DNA of 64,000 nt, taken from contig CAZAQV010000021.1 of assembly GCA_964487255.1 (NCBI GenBank), positions 51,656 to 115,655 on the forward strand. The letters are read 5' to 3'. The translations under genes and the position numbers were made by a program. The notes beneath the pieces are model-generated. The model saw only the letters and a program-made list of their open reading frames with translations, was not told the DNA's origin and did not search any database. Origin of the DNA: CAZAQV01 sp964487255. Its GTDB lineage: Bacteria; Myxococcota_A; Polyangia; Polyangiales; CAZAQV01. Numbering within the stretch: the stretch's first letter is position 1; each line of letters begins with the position of its first letter. This document shows, piece by piece, positions 1 through 8,483 of this stretch.

Positions 1-1739
1 TCAAAGCCATCACTTCGATCGGCTCGGCGCGTGGCAACGACATTGAAATTCGCGAGAGTGGACTCGCCCCTCACCACCTCGAGCTCGTTTTCGATGGGCG
101 TGACTTTGTTCTGAGCATCATCGAGGGCGCAGACGCTTTTCGCGTAAACGGAAAAAAGAAGAAAAAGAGCAAGATTTTCCACGGGGACGAAATCGAACTC
201 GAGGGCAGCCGACTTCTGTTTTCGCTGCTCGACGAAGGTCATGCCACCACGCCGCAGGGCAATGACCCCGAAGTGCACCAAGTGCAAGGCATGAAGCGGC
301 TGGCCGAATTTTCCGGTCAAATCAACACGGGCAAAACCGTACAAGAACAGCTCCAAATCCTCACCGACGCCGTGATCGAAGCCACCGACGCTGAGAAAGG
401 TTTCGTCATCCTGGTCGAAGACGGCACACCAAAGGTTACCGTCGCACGCGCCCGGCAGCACAAAGACCTCGACGAAAACGTCGCACAGATCTCTGACAGT
501 ATCGTGCAACAAGTCATGCACAGCAAACGCGCGATGATCGTATCGGATGCCCTAAACGACAGTCTCTTTCGCAGCAGCGAAAGCATCATGAACCTGCAGC
601 TCTCGTCGGTCATGTGCGCACCCATGATGGCGCAAGGACAGCTGATAGGGATTGTCTATGTCGGCAGTACCGAGGTTCGGAGTTTGTTCGATGACAATGC
701 GCTCGCGATGTTCAGCGTGCTCGCTGCTCAAGGCGCCCTCTTGCTCCAGAATGCCTTGCTCCGCGATGAGCTGCGTTCCGACCGCGACCAGCTCGAAGAG
801 GCTCTCAAAGAGCGCTCGTTCGGCACGGTCATTGGCTCGTCGGAAAAGATGGCGGTCGTGTTCGACCAAGTGCAAAAGGTTGCGACCACAGACGTCAGCG
901 TTCTGATCACTGGCGAAACAGGCACGGGCAAAGAGCTCATTGCACACGAGATTCACAAGCGCTCCGCACGCGCCAGCAAGCCATTTGTCGTGATCAACTG
1001 TGGGGCAATCCCAGAGAACCTGATGGAGTCCGAGCTTTTCGGCCACGTACGCGGCGCGTTCACGGGAGCTGCAACCACGAAAGAGGGCCGCTTTCAAGCA
1101 GCCGATGGGGGAACGCTCTTCTTGGACGAAATCGGCGAGATGCCGATCAACCTTCAAGTCAAGCTACTTCGTGCCCTTCAAGAGCGCGTCGTGATGAAGG
1201 TCGGCGGCCAGAAAACAGAGCATGTCGACATCCGCGTGCTCGCTGCGACCAACCGAGATCTTGAAAAAGAAATTAGCGAAGGGCGTTTTCGAGAAGACCT
1301 CTACTACCGACTCAACGTGATCAACATTCAGCTCCCGCCCCTGCGCGAACGCGACGAAGACATCACGGTCATCGCAAAGTTTTTTCTTCGCAAGTATGCG
1401 GGCGAGTTCAAGAGCGAAGTCAAAGGCTTTACGCCAGGGGCGCTCGAAGCAATGCAGAACTACCACTGGTCGGGCAATGTCCGGCAGCTTGAGAACCGCA
1501 TTAAAAAGGCGCTGGTGCTATGCACACGCACGCTGATTGGCCCTGAAGATCTCGACCTCAAGGTCGAAGAAGCCCCCGCAATCCTCCCGCTCTCCGAGGC
1601 GAAAGAAGCATTCCAGCGAAAATATGTGCTCGATGCACTGAAGCGAAACGACGGCAATCGCACGCAAACCGCGCGCGACTTGGGCGTCGACCCGCGTACG
1701 ATTTTCCGCTACCTAGAGCGCGAAACAGAAGCCGATTAG
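1..1739 (+). CDS. FHA-GAF sigma-54-dependent transcriptional activator (5' partial)
   Basis: Enhancer-binding activator of sigma-54 RNA polymerase, cut by the window start. The frame is open from base 3, and the first ~75 visible residues form an FHA phosphothreonine-binding domain (SIGSARGNDIEI, then a GDEIELEG segment), so a GTG at 273 is not the real start. A GAF sensory domain follows (about 330-770), then the AAA+ sigma-54 interaction domain (about 820-1500) with Walker A GETGTGKE, the sigma-54 contact loop GAFTGA, Walker B GGTLFLDEIGEMP and an arginine-finger region. A Fis-type helix-turn-helix (NRTQTARDLGVDPRTIFRYL) ends the protein. FHA-type activators are typical of Myxococcota and are known to respond to Ser/Thr kinases. 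The target is unknown; sigma-54 sites in the stress island further along the window are possible but unproven targets. Confidence 0.93.
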   Translation, partial: KAITSIGSARGNDIEIRESGLAPHHLELVFDGRDFVLSIIEGADAFRVNGKKKKKSKIFHGDEIELEGSRLLFSLLDEGHATTPQGNDPEVHQVQGMKRLAEFSGQINTGKTVQEQLQILTDAVIEATDAEKGFVILVEDGTPKVTVARARQHKDLDENVAQISDSIVQQVMHSKRAMIVSDALNDSLFRSSESIMNLQLSSVMCAPMMAQGQLIGIVYVGSTEVRSLFDDNALAMFSVLAAQGALLLQNALLRDELRSDRDQLEEALKERSFGTVIGSSEKMAVVFDQVQKVATTDVSVLITGETGTGKELIAHEIHKRSARASKPFVVINCGAIPENLMESELFGHVRGAFTGAATTKEGRFQAADGGTLFLDEIGEMPINLQVKLLRALQERVVMKVGGQKTEHVDIRVLAATNRDLEKEISEGRFREDLYYRLNVINIQLPPLRERDEDITVIAKFFLRKYAGEFKSEVKGFTPGALEAMQNYHWSGNVRQLENRIKKALVLCTRTLIGPEDLDLKVEEAPAILPLSEAKEAFQRKYVLDALKRNDGNRTQTARDLGVDPRTIFRYLERETEAD

Positions 1740-1796
1740 GGCCGCGCGGCTGTACGTCAAGGTGTGCGAGAAACACCCGTGACCCGCCCAAAATAG

Positions 1797-1810
1797 TGAC
1801 AGAACTGTCA
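1797..1810. promoter_or_regulatory. Perfect palindrome in intergenic region, possible operator
   Basis: TGACAG-AA-CTGTCA is an inverted repeat with 6-bp perfect arms, lying 68 bp upstream of the secreted-protein gene at 1878. It could be a dimeric regulator site. No T-run follows, so it is not a terminator. Confidence 0.3.
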
Positions 1811-1877
1811 TGATCGCCAGGGGTGTGGCAAACTTCAAGTTGGGGTTTCGTTTGGGAAACTCCAATGATCCTAGCCT

Positions 1878-2423
1878 ATGAACTTCACGACGCGAGATCG
1901 TGGCATATCACTTGCTTTTCTATTGTCTGTGCTCTGCACGACACAGAACGGCTGCCTTGTCACGGAGGGAATCGATTTTCCTGAAGAGGAAAACGTCGCA
2001 CCGCTGATCTTCGCTCGCCAGGGCTCACCAAGCCCCATCACGGGTCCGCTGCGCACCGAGCCCGGAAACGAGCTTGAGTTCGAGGTGATCGTGCAGGACC
2101 CGAATGTGACCCAAAACCTCGAGTACCGCTTGCTCAGAAACTTCGACCCCAACAGTTCGACACAAACCGTGCTACGAGATGTTTCGGGCACGCTCCCAGC
2201 GAACGGCGAAGTGGAGCGCTCGCTCGACTTTCGCGTGCGGAGTGAACAGATCGGCGTTCCCGGTTCGTGCACGCGCTTGGATCTGTTCGTGAGCGGCGCC
2301 TTTCAGGGCGTCAGTCCGGAACCAGAGCAACCCGGAGACCTTGCGCGCGTCACGTGGTTGGTGGCCGTTCTCGACAACTTGGCAGAGCCTTCGACCAACG
2401 TCCTGCTCACGGAGTGTCCCTAA
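1878..2423 (+). CDS. Secreted hypothetical protein, probable lipoprotein
   Basis: Unrecognised 181-residue protein. It has a basic N-terminus and a hydrophobic stretch (ISLAFLLSVL) followed by a Cys near residue 26 in the context QNGC. This resembles a lipoprotein signal but is not a canonical lipobox. The rest is an acidic, beta-rich soluble domain with two further Cys (SCTRL and the C-terminal ECP) that may form a disulfide. The stop is immediately followed by the ATG of the next lipoprotein gene (TAA then ATG), so the two are almost certainly co-transcribed and may act together at the cell surface. No catalytic motif is visible. Confidence 0.7.
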   Translation: MNFTTRDRGISLAFLLSVLCTTQNGCLVTEGIDFPEEENVAPLIFARQGSPSPITGPLRTEPGNELEFEVIVQDPNVTQNLEYRLLRNFDPNSSTQTVLRDVSGTLPANGEVERSLDFRVRSEQIGVPGSCTRLDLFVSGAFQGVSPEPEQPGDLARVTWLVAVLDNLAEPSTNVLLTECP

Positions 2424-4070
2424 ATGACGGCTCTTCGTTACGTGCTGCTCGCGCTCGCCCTGGGGGTCGTTTCCGGCTGTTCGCTCGATCCGGACAGCAT
2501 CTACTACAGCCCCCCGAACTATTGTGACGACAACGACGACTGCCCCAATGGCTTTTGCGACGTCGAAAACAACATGTGTCTCTCGAAAGAGGACGCCAAC
2601 TACGAGGTCTACCTGACTGTGACGCCTTCAGAGACGAGCCTTGCCAACCCGACGACGAGTTTGGTCACCGAACCGATCAAAGTTTTGGCAGGCACACAGA
2701 GCCAAGATCTCGACTTACGTCTACCTCGCTCGGTCACCCTGGCGGCCTTCATCGCCCGGGACGAACTGCCGGTCAAAGCCGAAGTTCGCCTGAGCCGACG
2801 CCCTTCGATCGTGGGTGAGGAACCCGCGGTGCTCTCGGGGACCACACTCGACGAGGCCATCAGCGGCGAGGACGGTGAGCCCGCGAACTTCACGGCGCGC
2901 GTCCTGCCTGGCCACACCTACGACGTGAGCATTTTTCCCCAAGGCGACCGGATCAGCGACCTCCCGCCTATTCGACTGGTGGTGGCGGTTCCCCAGGACG
3001 CGACCTTCGTGCGCGTAGACGGGGTAACCTACCCGGCCGAACTCGACACCATCGTGGGTCGCGTACGCGACATCAAGAGCGCTGGAGTCGCATCGATCGT
3101 GGTGCGGGCCATTGATCCCGTAACCCAGCTCGCCGTATCCTCTCGCGCGCTGACGGATGTGCAAGGCAACTTCGTGCTCCACCACATGCTCGGCGAAAAG
3201 CCCTACCTCCTTCAGCTACAGGCAGAGGGCAGCGACGCGGCCGTACCTGTGTTTGTCGCAGACCCACTCAAGCTCATCACGGGTGGGTCCGGCGAAAAAA
3301 TTGTGGTTGTGCCCGAGCTACTTCGGACACCGCTTGAGCTCAAGGTCCTCAACACAGACGGAGAAGCAGTGCACGGCGCCGTGGTCAACGCCACGAGCAC
3401 TGAGCTCGACCTCCTAGAAACCGAGATGCAGGCACGTTTTGCGACGTCCAAGACGACCAATACCAGCGGCGTCGCCGAGCTACCTCTGTTTGCCGGCACC
3501 TACGATTTCACGATCACTCCACCTAGCCCGGAAGAGGCCATGAGTCGTCTGGCGGTATCCGAGTTCTCGCTGTCGCTTGAGCAAGCAACGAACCACGAGG
3601 AGATGCTGGTGGAACGGATCACGGTCGAGGGCACGGTCGTCCGTTACGACCAAGAACCGATGCCCAATGTTGACCTGCAAGCGCTCTCGCACACCAGCCA
3701 AGAGTCCAGCTTTCGGGCGCACAGGAGTAACCAGACGACAGTTGATGAAGACGGCGAATTTTCGCTCTTGCTCGACCGTGGGCGCTATGACCTCGTCGCC
3801 CGCCCGCCCGTGGATACCGGCCTTAGCTGGTCGATCATCCCCAAGTTCGATGTGCTCGACAGAAACCCGAAGAGCCCGCGCATCGAGCTGGCGGCACCTG
3901 CCGCTCTGCGCGGCCGCGTGACCTCGGCCGATCGCGAGTTGGTCATCGGCGCCGCCGTCCGAGCCTTTGCGCTCCTCAAAGACGGAAACGAGAGCCGCTC
4001 TGTGCTCATCGGCCGCGCCGACACCAATGAAGTGGGCGAGTTCGAACTCCTTCTCCCGCCCGAAATTTGA
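2424..4070 (+). CDS. Large lipoprotein with carboxypeptidase-regulatory-like (CarboxypepD_reg) repeats, probably truncated
   Basis: Lipoprotein: MTALRYVLLALALGVVSGC is a signal peptide ending in a good lipobox (VSGC). A short Cys-rich module follows (CDDNDDCPNGFCDVENNMC), then several Ig-like/carboxypeptidase-regulatory repeats, recognisable from recurrent blocks such as GRVRDIKSAG..IVVRAIDP....DVQGNF and GTVVRYDQEPMPNVDLQAL....DEDGEFSLLL. Such proteins are common on Myxococcota surfaces. The last repeat breaks off at GEFELLLPPEI, 10 bp before a palindromic repeat array that holds the assembly gap. A complete copy would be expected to continue, so the C-terminus is probably lost by repeat insertion or misassembly. 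Expressed with the upstream gene (abutting start and stop). Confidence 0.8.
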   Translation: MTALRYVLLALALGVVSGCSLDPDSIYYSPPNYCDDNDDCPNGFCDVENNMCLSKEDANYEVYLTVTPSETSLANPTTSLVTEPIKVLAGTQSQDLDLRLPRSVTLAAFIARDELPVKAEVRLSRRPSIVGEEPAVLSGTTLDEAISGEDGEPANFTARVLPGHTYDVSIFPQGDRISDLPPIRLVVAVPQDATFVRVDGVTYPAELDTIVGRVRDIKSAGVASIVVRAIDPVTQLAVSSRALTDVQGNFVLHHMLGEKPYLLQLQAEGSDAAVPVFVADPLKLITGGSGEKIVVVPELLRTPLELKVLNTDGEAVHGAVVNATSTELDLLETEMQARFATSKTTNTSGVAELPLFAGTYDFTITPPSPEEAMSRLAVSEFSLSLEQATNHEEMLVERITVEGTVVRYDQEPMPNVDLQALSHTSQESSFRAHRSNQTTVDEDGEFSLLLDRGRYDLVARPPVDTGLSWSIIPKFDVLDRNPKSPRIELAAPAALRGRVTSADRELVIGAAVRAFALLKDGNESRSVLIGRADTNEVGEFELLLPPEI

Positions 4071-4080
4071 TGCACTCCAC

Positions 4081-4431
4081 GATGAGCGTGCGAAGCCAAA
4101 GCAAGGCGGTGTGGTAAAAACNNNNNNNNNNNNNNNNNNNNNNNNNNNNNNNNNNNNNNNNNNNNNNNNNNNNNNNNNNNNNNNNNNNNNNNNNNNNNNN
4201 NNNNNNNNNNNNNNNNNNNNNCACACCGATGCTTGCGACGCGTAGCCGCGAAGAGTCAGAGACTCAACGATGAGCGTGCGAAGCCAAAGCAAGCAGGTGT
4301 GGTAGAAACCACACCGATGCTTGCGACGCGTAGCCGCGAAGAGTCAGAGACTCAACGATGAGCGCTCTTTGCCGAGGACCGGACCTGCTATCTGCAGGTC
4401 CATGGTCCGAACAAAGGCTAGCGAAGAGTCA
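4081..4431 (+). repeat. Tandem array of palindromic coding-compatible elements, interrupted by assembly gap
   Basis: Between the 3' end of the lipoprotein gene and the 3' end of nrdJ. Two complete elements are visible, R2 (4269-4346) and R1 (4357-4431), plus half-copies at 4081-4121 and 4222-4258 on either side of the N gap. The unit period is 88 bp (78-bp element plus a linker ending in CTCAAC). Each element starts GATGAGCG and ends GCGAAGAGTC on the plus strand. R1 folds on GGACC-AT-GGACCTGC with GCAGGTCCGGTCC; R2 folds on GCAAGCA-TC-GGTGTGG with CCACACCTGCTTGC. Both have a 2-nt bulge in the same arm. The plus-strand frame from GATGAG is open in both (DERSLPR... and DERAKPK..., ending REES or SEES). 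It belongs to the same family as the copies near 24340 and 27700. Confidence 0.85.
4122..4221. other. Assembly gap (100 Ns)
   Basis: Exactly 100 Ns, the conventional placeholder for a scaffold join of unknown length. It sits inside the 88-bp tandem repeat, so the true array length is unknown and sequence on the two sides may not be contiguous as drawn. Confidence 0.99.
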
Positions 4432-4435
4432 GAAA

Positions 4436-7400
4436 CTAACTGCAGCCCATCGAGTTGCCGCAGTTGAGACACTTATAGCAAGCGCCATTGCGGACCGTGA
4501 TGTGACCACACTTATCGCAAAGCGGTGCATCACCCATCATCTCGCCAAGGTGCTGACTCAGGGCATTCATGCCCCCGCCGCTTTCAGCGACAGCGGTAAC
4601 AGCCTCGGCGGGCGGTGCTGACTCAAAGCCGAAGCGCGTCTGCTCAGCGGGTGCTGTTGCGGGAGGGGGATCAGTATGCTTGACGCCTTCCATGCGCTGC
4701 ACTGCGGCAACGTCGGTCGGGTTCTCAAGCTCCATCTGCTCCTCTTTGGGAGGAACTTGTGCAAGCTCGTAGCGGTTGAGGTATTCCACACCGAGCACTC
4801 GGAAGATGTAGTCGAGAATCGACGTCGAGAACTTGATGTTCGGATGTCCTTCAACAATGCCTTGCGGCTCGAAGCGCGTGAATGTGAACTGGTCTACGTA
4901 CGACTCGAGGGGCACGCCGTGTTGAAGGCCCATCGACACCGAAATGGCGAAGGAGTTCATCAGCGAGCGAAACGCAGCGCCTTCCTTGTGCATATCGATG
5001 AAAATCTCGCCCAGCGAACCGTCCTCGTACGAGCCGGTGCGAAGGAAGATTTTGTGACCACCAACCCGAGCCTCTTGTGTGAAGCCATTGCGCTTCTTCG
5101 GAAGACGATGGCGAACCGTACGCGGAGGACGAGCGCCCTCATGAACGACAGCCTCTGGCAGGGCATGCTCCGCGGCAACCTCTCCCGCGAGCGTCGTTTC
5201 TTTCGCTTTGGCGGTGTTTTCCTTCTTCTCGTCGTCGTTGTCACTTGTGGAAAGCGGCTGTGAAGCCTTGCAACCATCGCGATAGAGCGCAACGGCCTTG
5301 AGTCCGAGCTTCCACCCCTCAAGATAGATGTTTTCGACGTCCTCAACGCTCGCTTCCTTCGGAAGATTGACGGTCTTGGAAATCGCACCAGAAAGAAACG
5401 GTTGTGCGGCTGCCATCATGCGTACATGCGCCATGGCTGGCAAAAATCGCTTTCCAATCTTTCCACAACGATTGGCACAATCAAAGACCGGATAGTGGTC
5501 AATACTCAGGTGCGGCGCGCCTTCGATGGTCATTCGGCCGATGACCGCGTCGTTGAGTTCCGAGATCTGCTCATCCGTAAGGCCCCAGTACTTCGGCAGG
5601 CTAAAGCCTGGCGTCTTAAAGGACTCTTCAGGCACGCCGAGGCGCTTGAGCGTTTCGGCACCGAGCACCCACGAAGCGAAGGCCTGCGAAACATCGAACG
5701 CGCTGAGCAGTGCACCTTCCGCTTTGCGGATCTCCTGTTCGGTCAGCCCCTTCGCGAGCAACTCGGAACGCGAAAGATGGGGTGCACCCGTGAAGGTGTT
5801 GGTTCCACGGACGTAGGCCACGATATCTGTGATCTGAGCTTCGTTGTATCCGAGGTTACGAAGCGCAACCGGTACGCTTTCGTTCACAATCTTGAAGTAC
5901 CCACCACCAGCGAGTTTCTTGAACTTCACGAGCGCGAAGTCAGGCTCGATGCCCGTCGTGTCGCAGTCCATCAACAGGCCGATCGTGCCGGTTGGCGCAA
6001 GCACCGTCGATTGCGCATTGCGATAGCCGTGACGATCGCCAAGCGCGACAGCTTGATCCCACGACTCTCGTGCCGCACGAATGAGCGCGTCAGGGATGCT
6101 CGGCGCTTGCTCGTCCACCATCCCGGGGAAGCTCGTCTCGCCCAAACGGTACGCGAAGGCGCGATGCTTCTTCATGACGTCGAGCATGGGCTCACGGTTC
6201 TTGGCAAAGCCCGGGAATGGTCCCTTCGACTCCGCAATCTCCGCGCTCGTCGCATACGCATCACCGCACATGGTCGACGTCAGCGCACCACAGAACGTAC
6301 GACCTTCATCGCTGTCGTAAGGAATACCCAAGCGCATCAAGAGCGTGCCAAGGTTTGCATAACCAAGGCCCAGCGGACGGTAGTCATGGCTGTTTTGTGC
6401 GATCGTTTTGGTCGGGTAGCTCGCGTAGTCGACGAGGATCTCCATCGCTGTGATCAGGACGCGAATCGCTTGACGGTAGCCTTCGATGTCGAAGTTGCCA
6501 TCCTCACCCATAAACTTCGTAAGGTTGATCGACGCGAGGTTACAAGCCGAGTCGTTCAGGAACATGTACTCCGAGCACGGGTTCGACGCGTGGATGCGGT
6601 CGGTGTTCGGACACGTATGCCACTCATTGATCGTGCTGTCGTACTGCACACCGGGGTCGGCACATCGCCACGCGGCCTCGGCAAGCTTGCGCCACAGGTT
6701 TCGCGCCTTGTAGGTGTCGACAACTTCGCCCGTGGTGCGCTGGGTGGTGGCCCATTCGCCGCCGCTTTCGACAGCGTTCATGAACTCGTCGTTGACGCGA
6801 ACAGAGTTGTTCGAGTTCTGCCCCGAAACCGTGTGGTAGGCCTCGCCATTGAAGTCCGATGAGTAGCCCGCCTCGATAAGCGCGCGAACCTTGTCCTCCT
6901 CTTTGACCTTCCATTCAATGAAGTCGACGATCTCCGGGTGATCCATGTCGAGGCACACCATCTTGGCTGCCCGGCGTGTCGTGCCTCCGGACTTTGTTGC
7001 ACCCGCCGCACGGTCAAAAACTTCCAAGAAGCTCATCAAGCCCGAAGAGGTGCCTCCGCCCGAGAGCATTTCTTGACGTCCGCGAATGTTAGAAAAGTTC
7101 GTCCCTGTGCCCGAGCCGTACTTGAACAAACGCGCTTCACTCTTCACAAGACCATAGATCGCCATCAAATCGTCGTCGACGCTTTGGATAAAGCACGCGG
7201 AGCACTGCGGATGTTCATATGCACTGCTCGATTCCATGATCGCGTCCGTCGCCGGGTTCCAGTAGAAGTTCCCGCCGCTGCCCTTGATGCCGTAACGCTG
7301 AAAGAGTCCGCAGTTGAACCACACGGGCGAGTTGAACGCTGCTTTTTGTTGGATGAGCAGGTGCGTGAGCTCAGCCTCGAAGACATCGGCGTCCTCGCGA

Positions 7401-7804
7401 CTCGCGAAGTAACCCGTAAAGCCCTCGCCCGCTTCGCGGATGCTATGCGCCACGCGATAGACCAACTCTGCGACGCTGCGTTCACCGCGCTCGGCATCAC
7501 CATGAAGCCCGGCCTTGCGGAAGTACTTTGAGATCGCGATATCGCTCGCGAGTTGCGACCAGGCTTTGGGGACCTCGGCGCCTCTAAGCTCAAACACCAC
7601 CGAGCCGTCCTGGTTCTGAATCACCGAGTCGCGCAGCTCGTAGGCGACCTCCTCGAGTGGGTTTGACCCCACCTGGCTAAACTTTCGGGAAAACTTGAGT
7701 CCTTTTCCTGAAACCTGCGGCTTTACTGCTGCGTCTCGCTTCATGCCCGATGTCTCGTTTGTCGCCAATGTTGTGTTTGTTGTGCCGCGTACTTCCAATG
7801 TCAC
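4436..7804 (-). CDS. nrdJ: Adenosylcobalamin-dependent (class II) ribonucleotide reductase
   Basis: Reduces ribonucleotides to deoxyribonucleotides using a thiyl radical generated with coenzyme B12; cytosolic and oxygen-independent. The 1122 residues match the long class II form. Visible are the substrate-site segment FNSPVWFNCG, the CSACFIQS segment, the specificity and barrel regions (TRRAAKMVCLDMDHPEI), the finger loop SNPCSEYMFLNDSACNL with the radical Cys and its Glu partner, and a C-terminal zinc-ribbon/redox tail (CDKCGH...CYKCLNCGNSMGC). The GTG start at 7804 has a strong GGAGG site, and its GTGA overlaps the stop of a dubious upstream reading frame. The stop lies 4 bp from palindromic repeat R1, which may serve as its terminator hairpin. 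Confidence 0.97.
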   Translation of the reverse strand: MTLEVRGTTNTTLATNETSGMKRDAAVKPQVSGKGLKFSRKFSQVGSNPLEEVAYELRDSVIQNQDGSVVFELRGAEVPKAWSQLASDIAISKYFRKAGLHGDAERGERSVAELVYRVAHSIREAGEGFTGYFASREDADVFEAELTHLLIQQKAAFNSPVWFNCGLFQRYGIKGSGGNFYWNPATDAIMESSSAYEHPQCSACFIQSVDDDLMAIYGLVKSEARLFKYGSGTGTNFSNIRGRQEMLSGGGTSSGLMSFLEVFDRAAGATKSGGTTRRAAKMVCLDMDHPEIVDFIEWKVKEEDKVRALIEAGYSSDFNGEAYHTVSGQNSNNSVRVNDEFMNAVESGGEWATTQRTTGEVVDTYKARNLWRKLAEAAWRCADPGVQYDSTINEWHTCPNTDRIHASNPCSEYMFLNDSACNLASINLTKFMGEDGNFDIEGYRQAIRVLITAMEILVDYASYPTKTIAQNSHDYRPLGLGYANLGTLLMRLGIPYDSDEGRTFCGALTSTMCGDAYATSAEIAESKGPFPGFAKNREPMLDVMKKHRAFAYRLGETSFPGMVDEQAPSIPDALIRAARESWDQAVALGDRHGYRNAQSTVLAPTGTIGLLMDCDTTGIEPDFALVKFKKLAGGGYFKIVNESVPVALRNLGYNEAQITDIVAYVRGTNTFTGAPHLSRSELLAKGLTEQEIRKAEGALLSAFDVSQAFASWVLGAETLKRLGVPEESFKTPGFSLPKYWGLTDEQISELNDAVIGRMTIEGAPHLSIDHYPVFDCANRCGKIGKRFLPAMAHVRMMAAAQPFLSGAISKTVNLPKEASVEDVENIYLEGWKLGLKAVALYRDGCKASQPLSTSDNDDEKKENTAKAKETTLAGEVAAEHALPEAVVHEGARPPRTVRHRLPKKRNGFTQEARVGGHKIFLRTGSYEDGSLGEIFIDMHKEGAAFRSLMNSFAISVSMGLQHGVPLESYVDQFTFTRFEPQGIVEGHPNIKFSTSILDYIFRVLGVEYLNRYELAQVPPKEEQMELENPTDVAAVQRMEGVKHTDPPPATAPAEQTRFGFESAPPAEAVTAVAESGGGMNALSQHLGEMMGDAPLCDKCGHITVRNGACYKCLNCGNSMGCS

Positions 7805-8151
7805 CGATAACCTCCCCGGTTTATTGCTTTTCTTCTAGAACGTAAAATCTTTTTGCTGAAATGATTCAGAAATTCGATGCTAAGCAGGTGTAATAATTCA
7901 TTGCCGATAGAGGCGTAACCACAATCGGTTGGCCTCCCAGCCAGCTTGATACCACTACCCATTGCGGTTTGAGGCCCCAGTGGGTCGAAGCAACAAGGAA
8001 GAGCGGGATGCCGTCTACGGCCGCTTTGGTCAAGCGCGAAATTATCTTTCCTGGCCGTTTCTTTAAAAGACTCTCTTTTCATATATTTAGTTCCTGACGC
8101 GGAAATGGCGCAAGGTACAAATTGATCGAGGATCGCAAACTTCGAAAACAT
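7801..8151 (-). CDS. Doubtful small ORF overlapping the nrdJ start
   Basis: A 116-codon frame (ATG at 8151) whose TGA overlaps the nrdJ GTG as GTGA, the arrangement of translationally coupled genes. The product is basic at its end (KKILRSRRKAINRGGYR) with no recognised domain. The DNA is visibly richer in A/T than the neighbours and codon use differs, and no ribosome site precedes the ATG. The overlap could be chance, in which case this is simply the long leader of nrdJ. Confidence 0.25.
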   Translation of the reverse strand: MFSKFAILDQFVPCAISASGTKYMKRESFKETARKDNFALDQSGRRRHPALPCCFDPLGPQTAMGSGIKLAGRPTDCGYASIGNELLHLLSIEFLNHFSKKILRSRRKAINRGGYR

Positions 8152-8483
8152 ATCAGGTTCGGCGATTCCCACGCGATCGACACTACTACTGGTTGTGGTA
8201 GCGGTAAAAAAAACCACCAAATATAGTGGCAACTCAAGTACTTTCACACACTTAGGGATCAACAGTGATCCGTTCAAATCTTGCACAAAGCATGTGAGCG
8301 AGTGTGCGTGTATGTATGTAAAAATTGTCACCAATCTTTCACGATCTGACCATTTTTATTGTGAATTTGATGATTTTGGCTGGGCTTCGTTCCGCAGACG
8401 TACAGGTTTTGGAGCACGCACCAGAGCGTCGCAGCACGGTTGATACGGGCGATTGTCTTTTCTTCAACCGTTATGCGACGTAG
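7805..8483. other. Long A/T-rich divergent intergenic region
   Basis: About 680 bp between the divergent starts of nrdJ (minus) and the exonuclease gene (plus). It contains the doubtful ORF above and the NrdR-like boxes. I looked for a cobalamin riboswitch (a conserved GCCACTG-type B12 box and its helices) on the nrdJ strand and saw none. Confidence 0.6.
8183..8229 (-). promoter_or_regulatory. Candidate tandem NrdR boxes
   Basis: The box at 8214-8229, read on the nrdJ strand, is CCACTATATTTGGTGG, agreeing with 12 of 16 positions of the NrdR consensus (acaCwAtATaTwGtgt). A weaker half-site pair, CCACAACCAGTAGTAG (8198-8183), starts exactly 31 bp away, the spacing usual for paired NrdR boxes. 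NrdR is the general repressor of ribonucleotide reductase genes. The boxes are ~380 bp from the nrdJ GTG but only 30-80 bp before the ATG at 8151. Confidence 0.45.

Noticed and set aside
1826..1845. TGGCA...TTGGG resembling a sigma-54 promoter before the 1878 gene
   Set aside because: The two blocks are 3 bp too far apart for sigma-54, and the -12 GC is absent.
5402..6862. 486-codon open frame on the plus strand inside nrdJ
   Set aside because: Antisense to a gene with complete catalytic motifs; its translation is Arg-rich with no domain. It is a by-product of codon bias, as is the 418-codon frame at 41384-42640.
7805..8190. Cobalamin riboswitch upstream of the B12-dependent nrdJ
   Set aside because: No GCCACTG-type B12 box or recognisable helix set on the nrdJ strand; only scattered partial matches.
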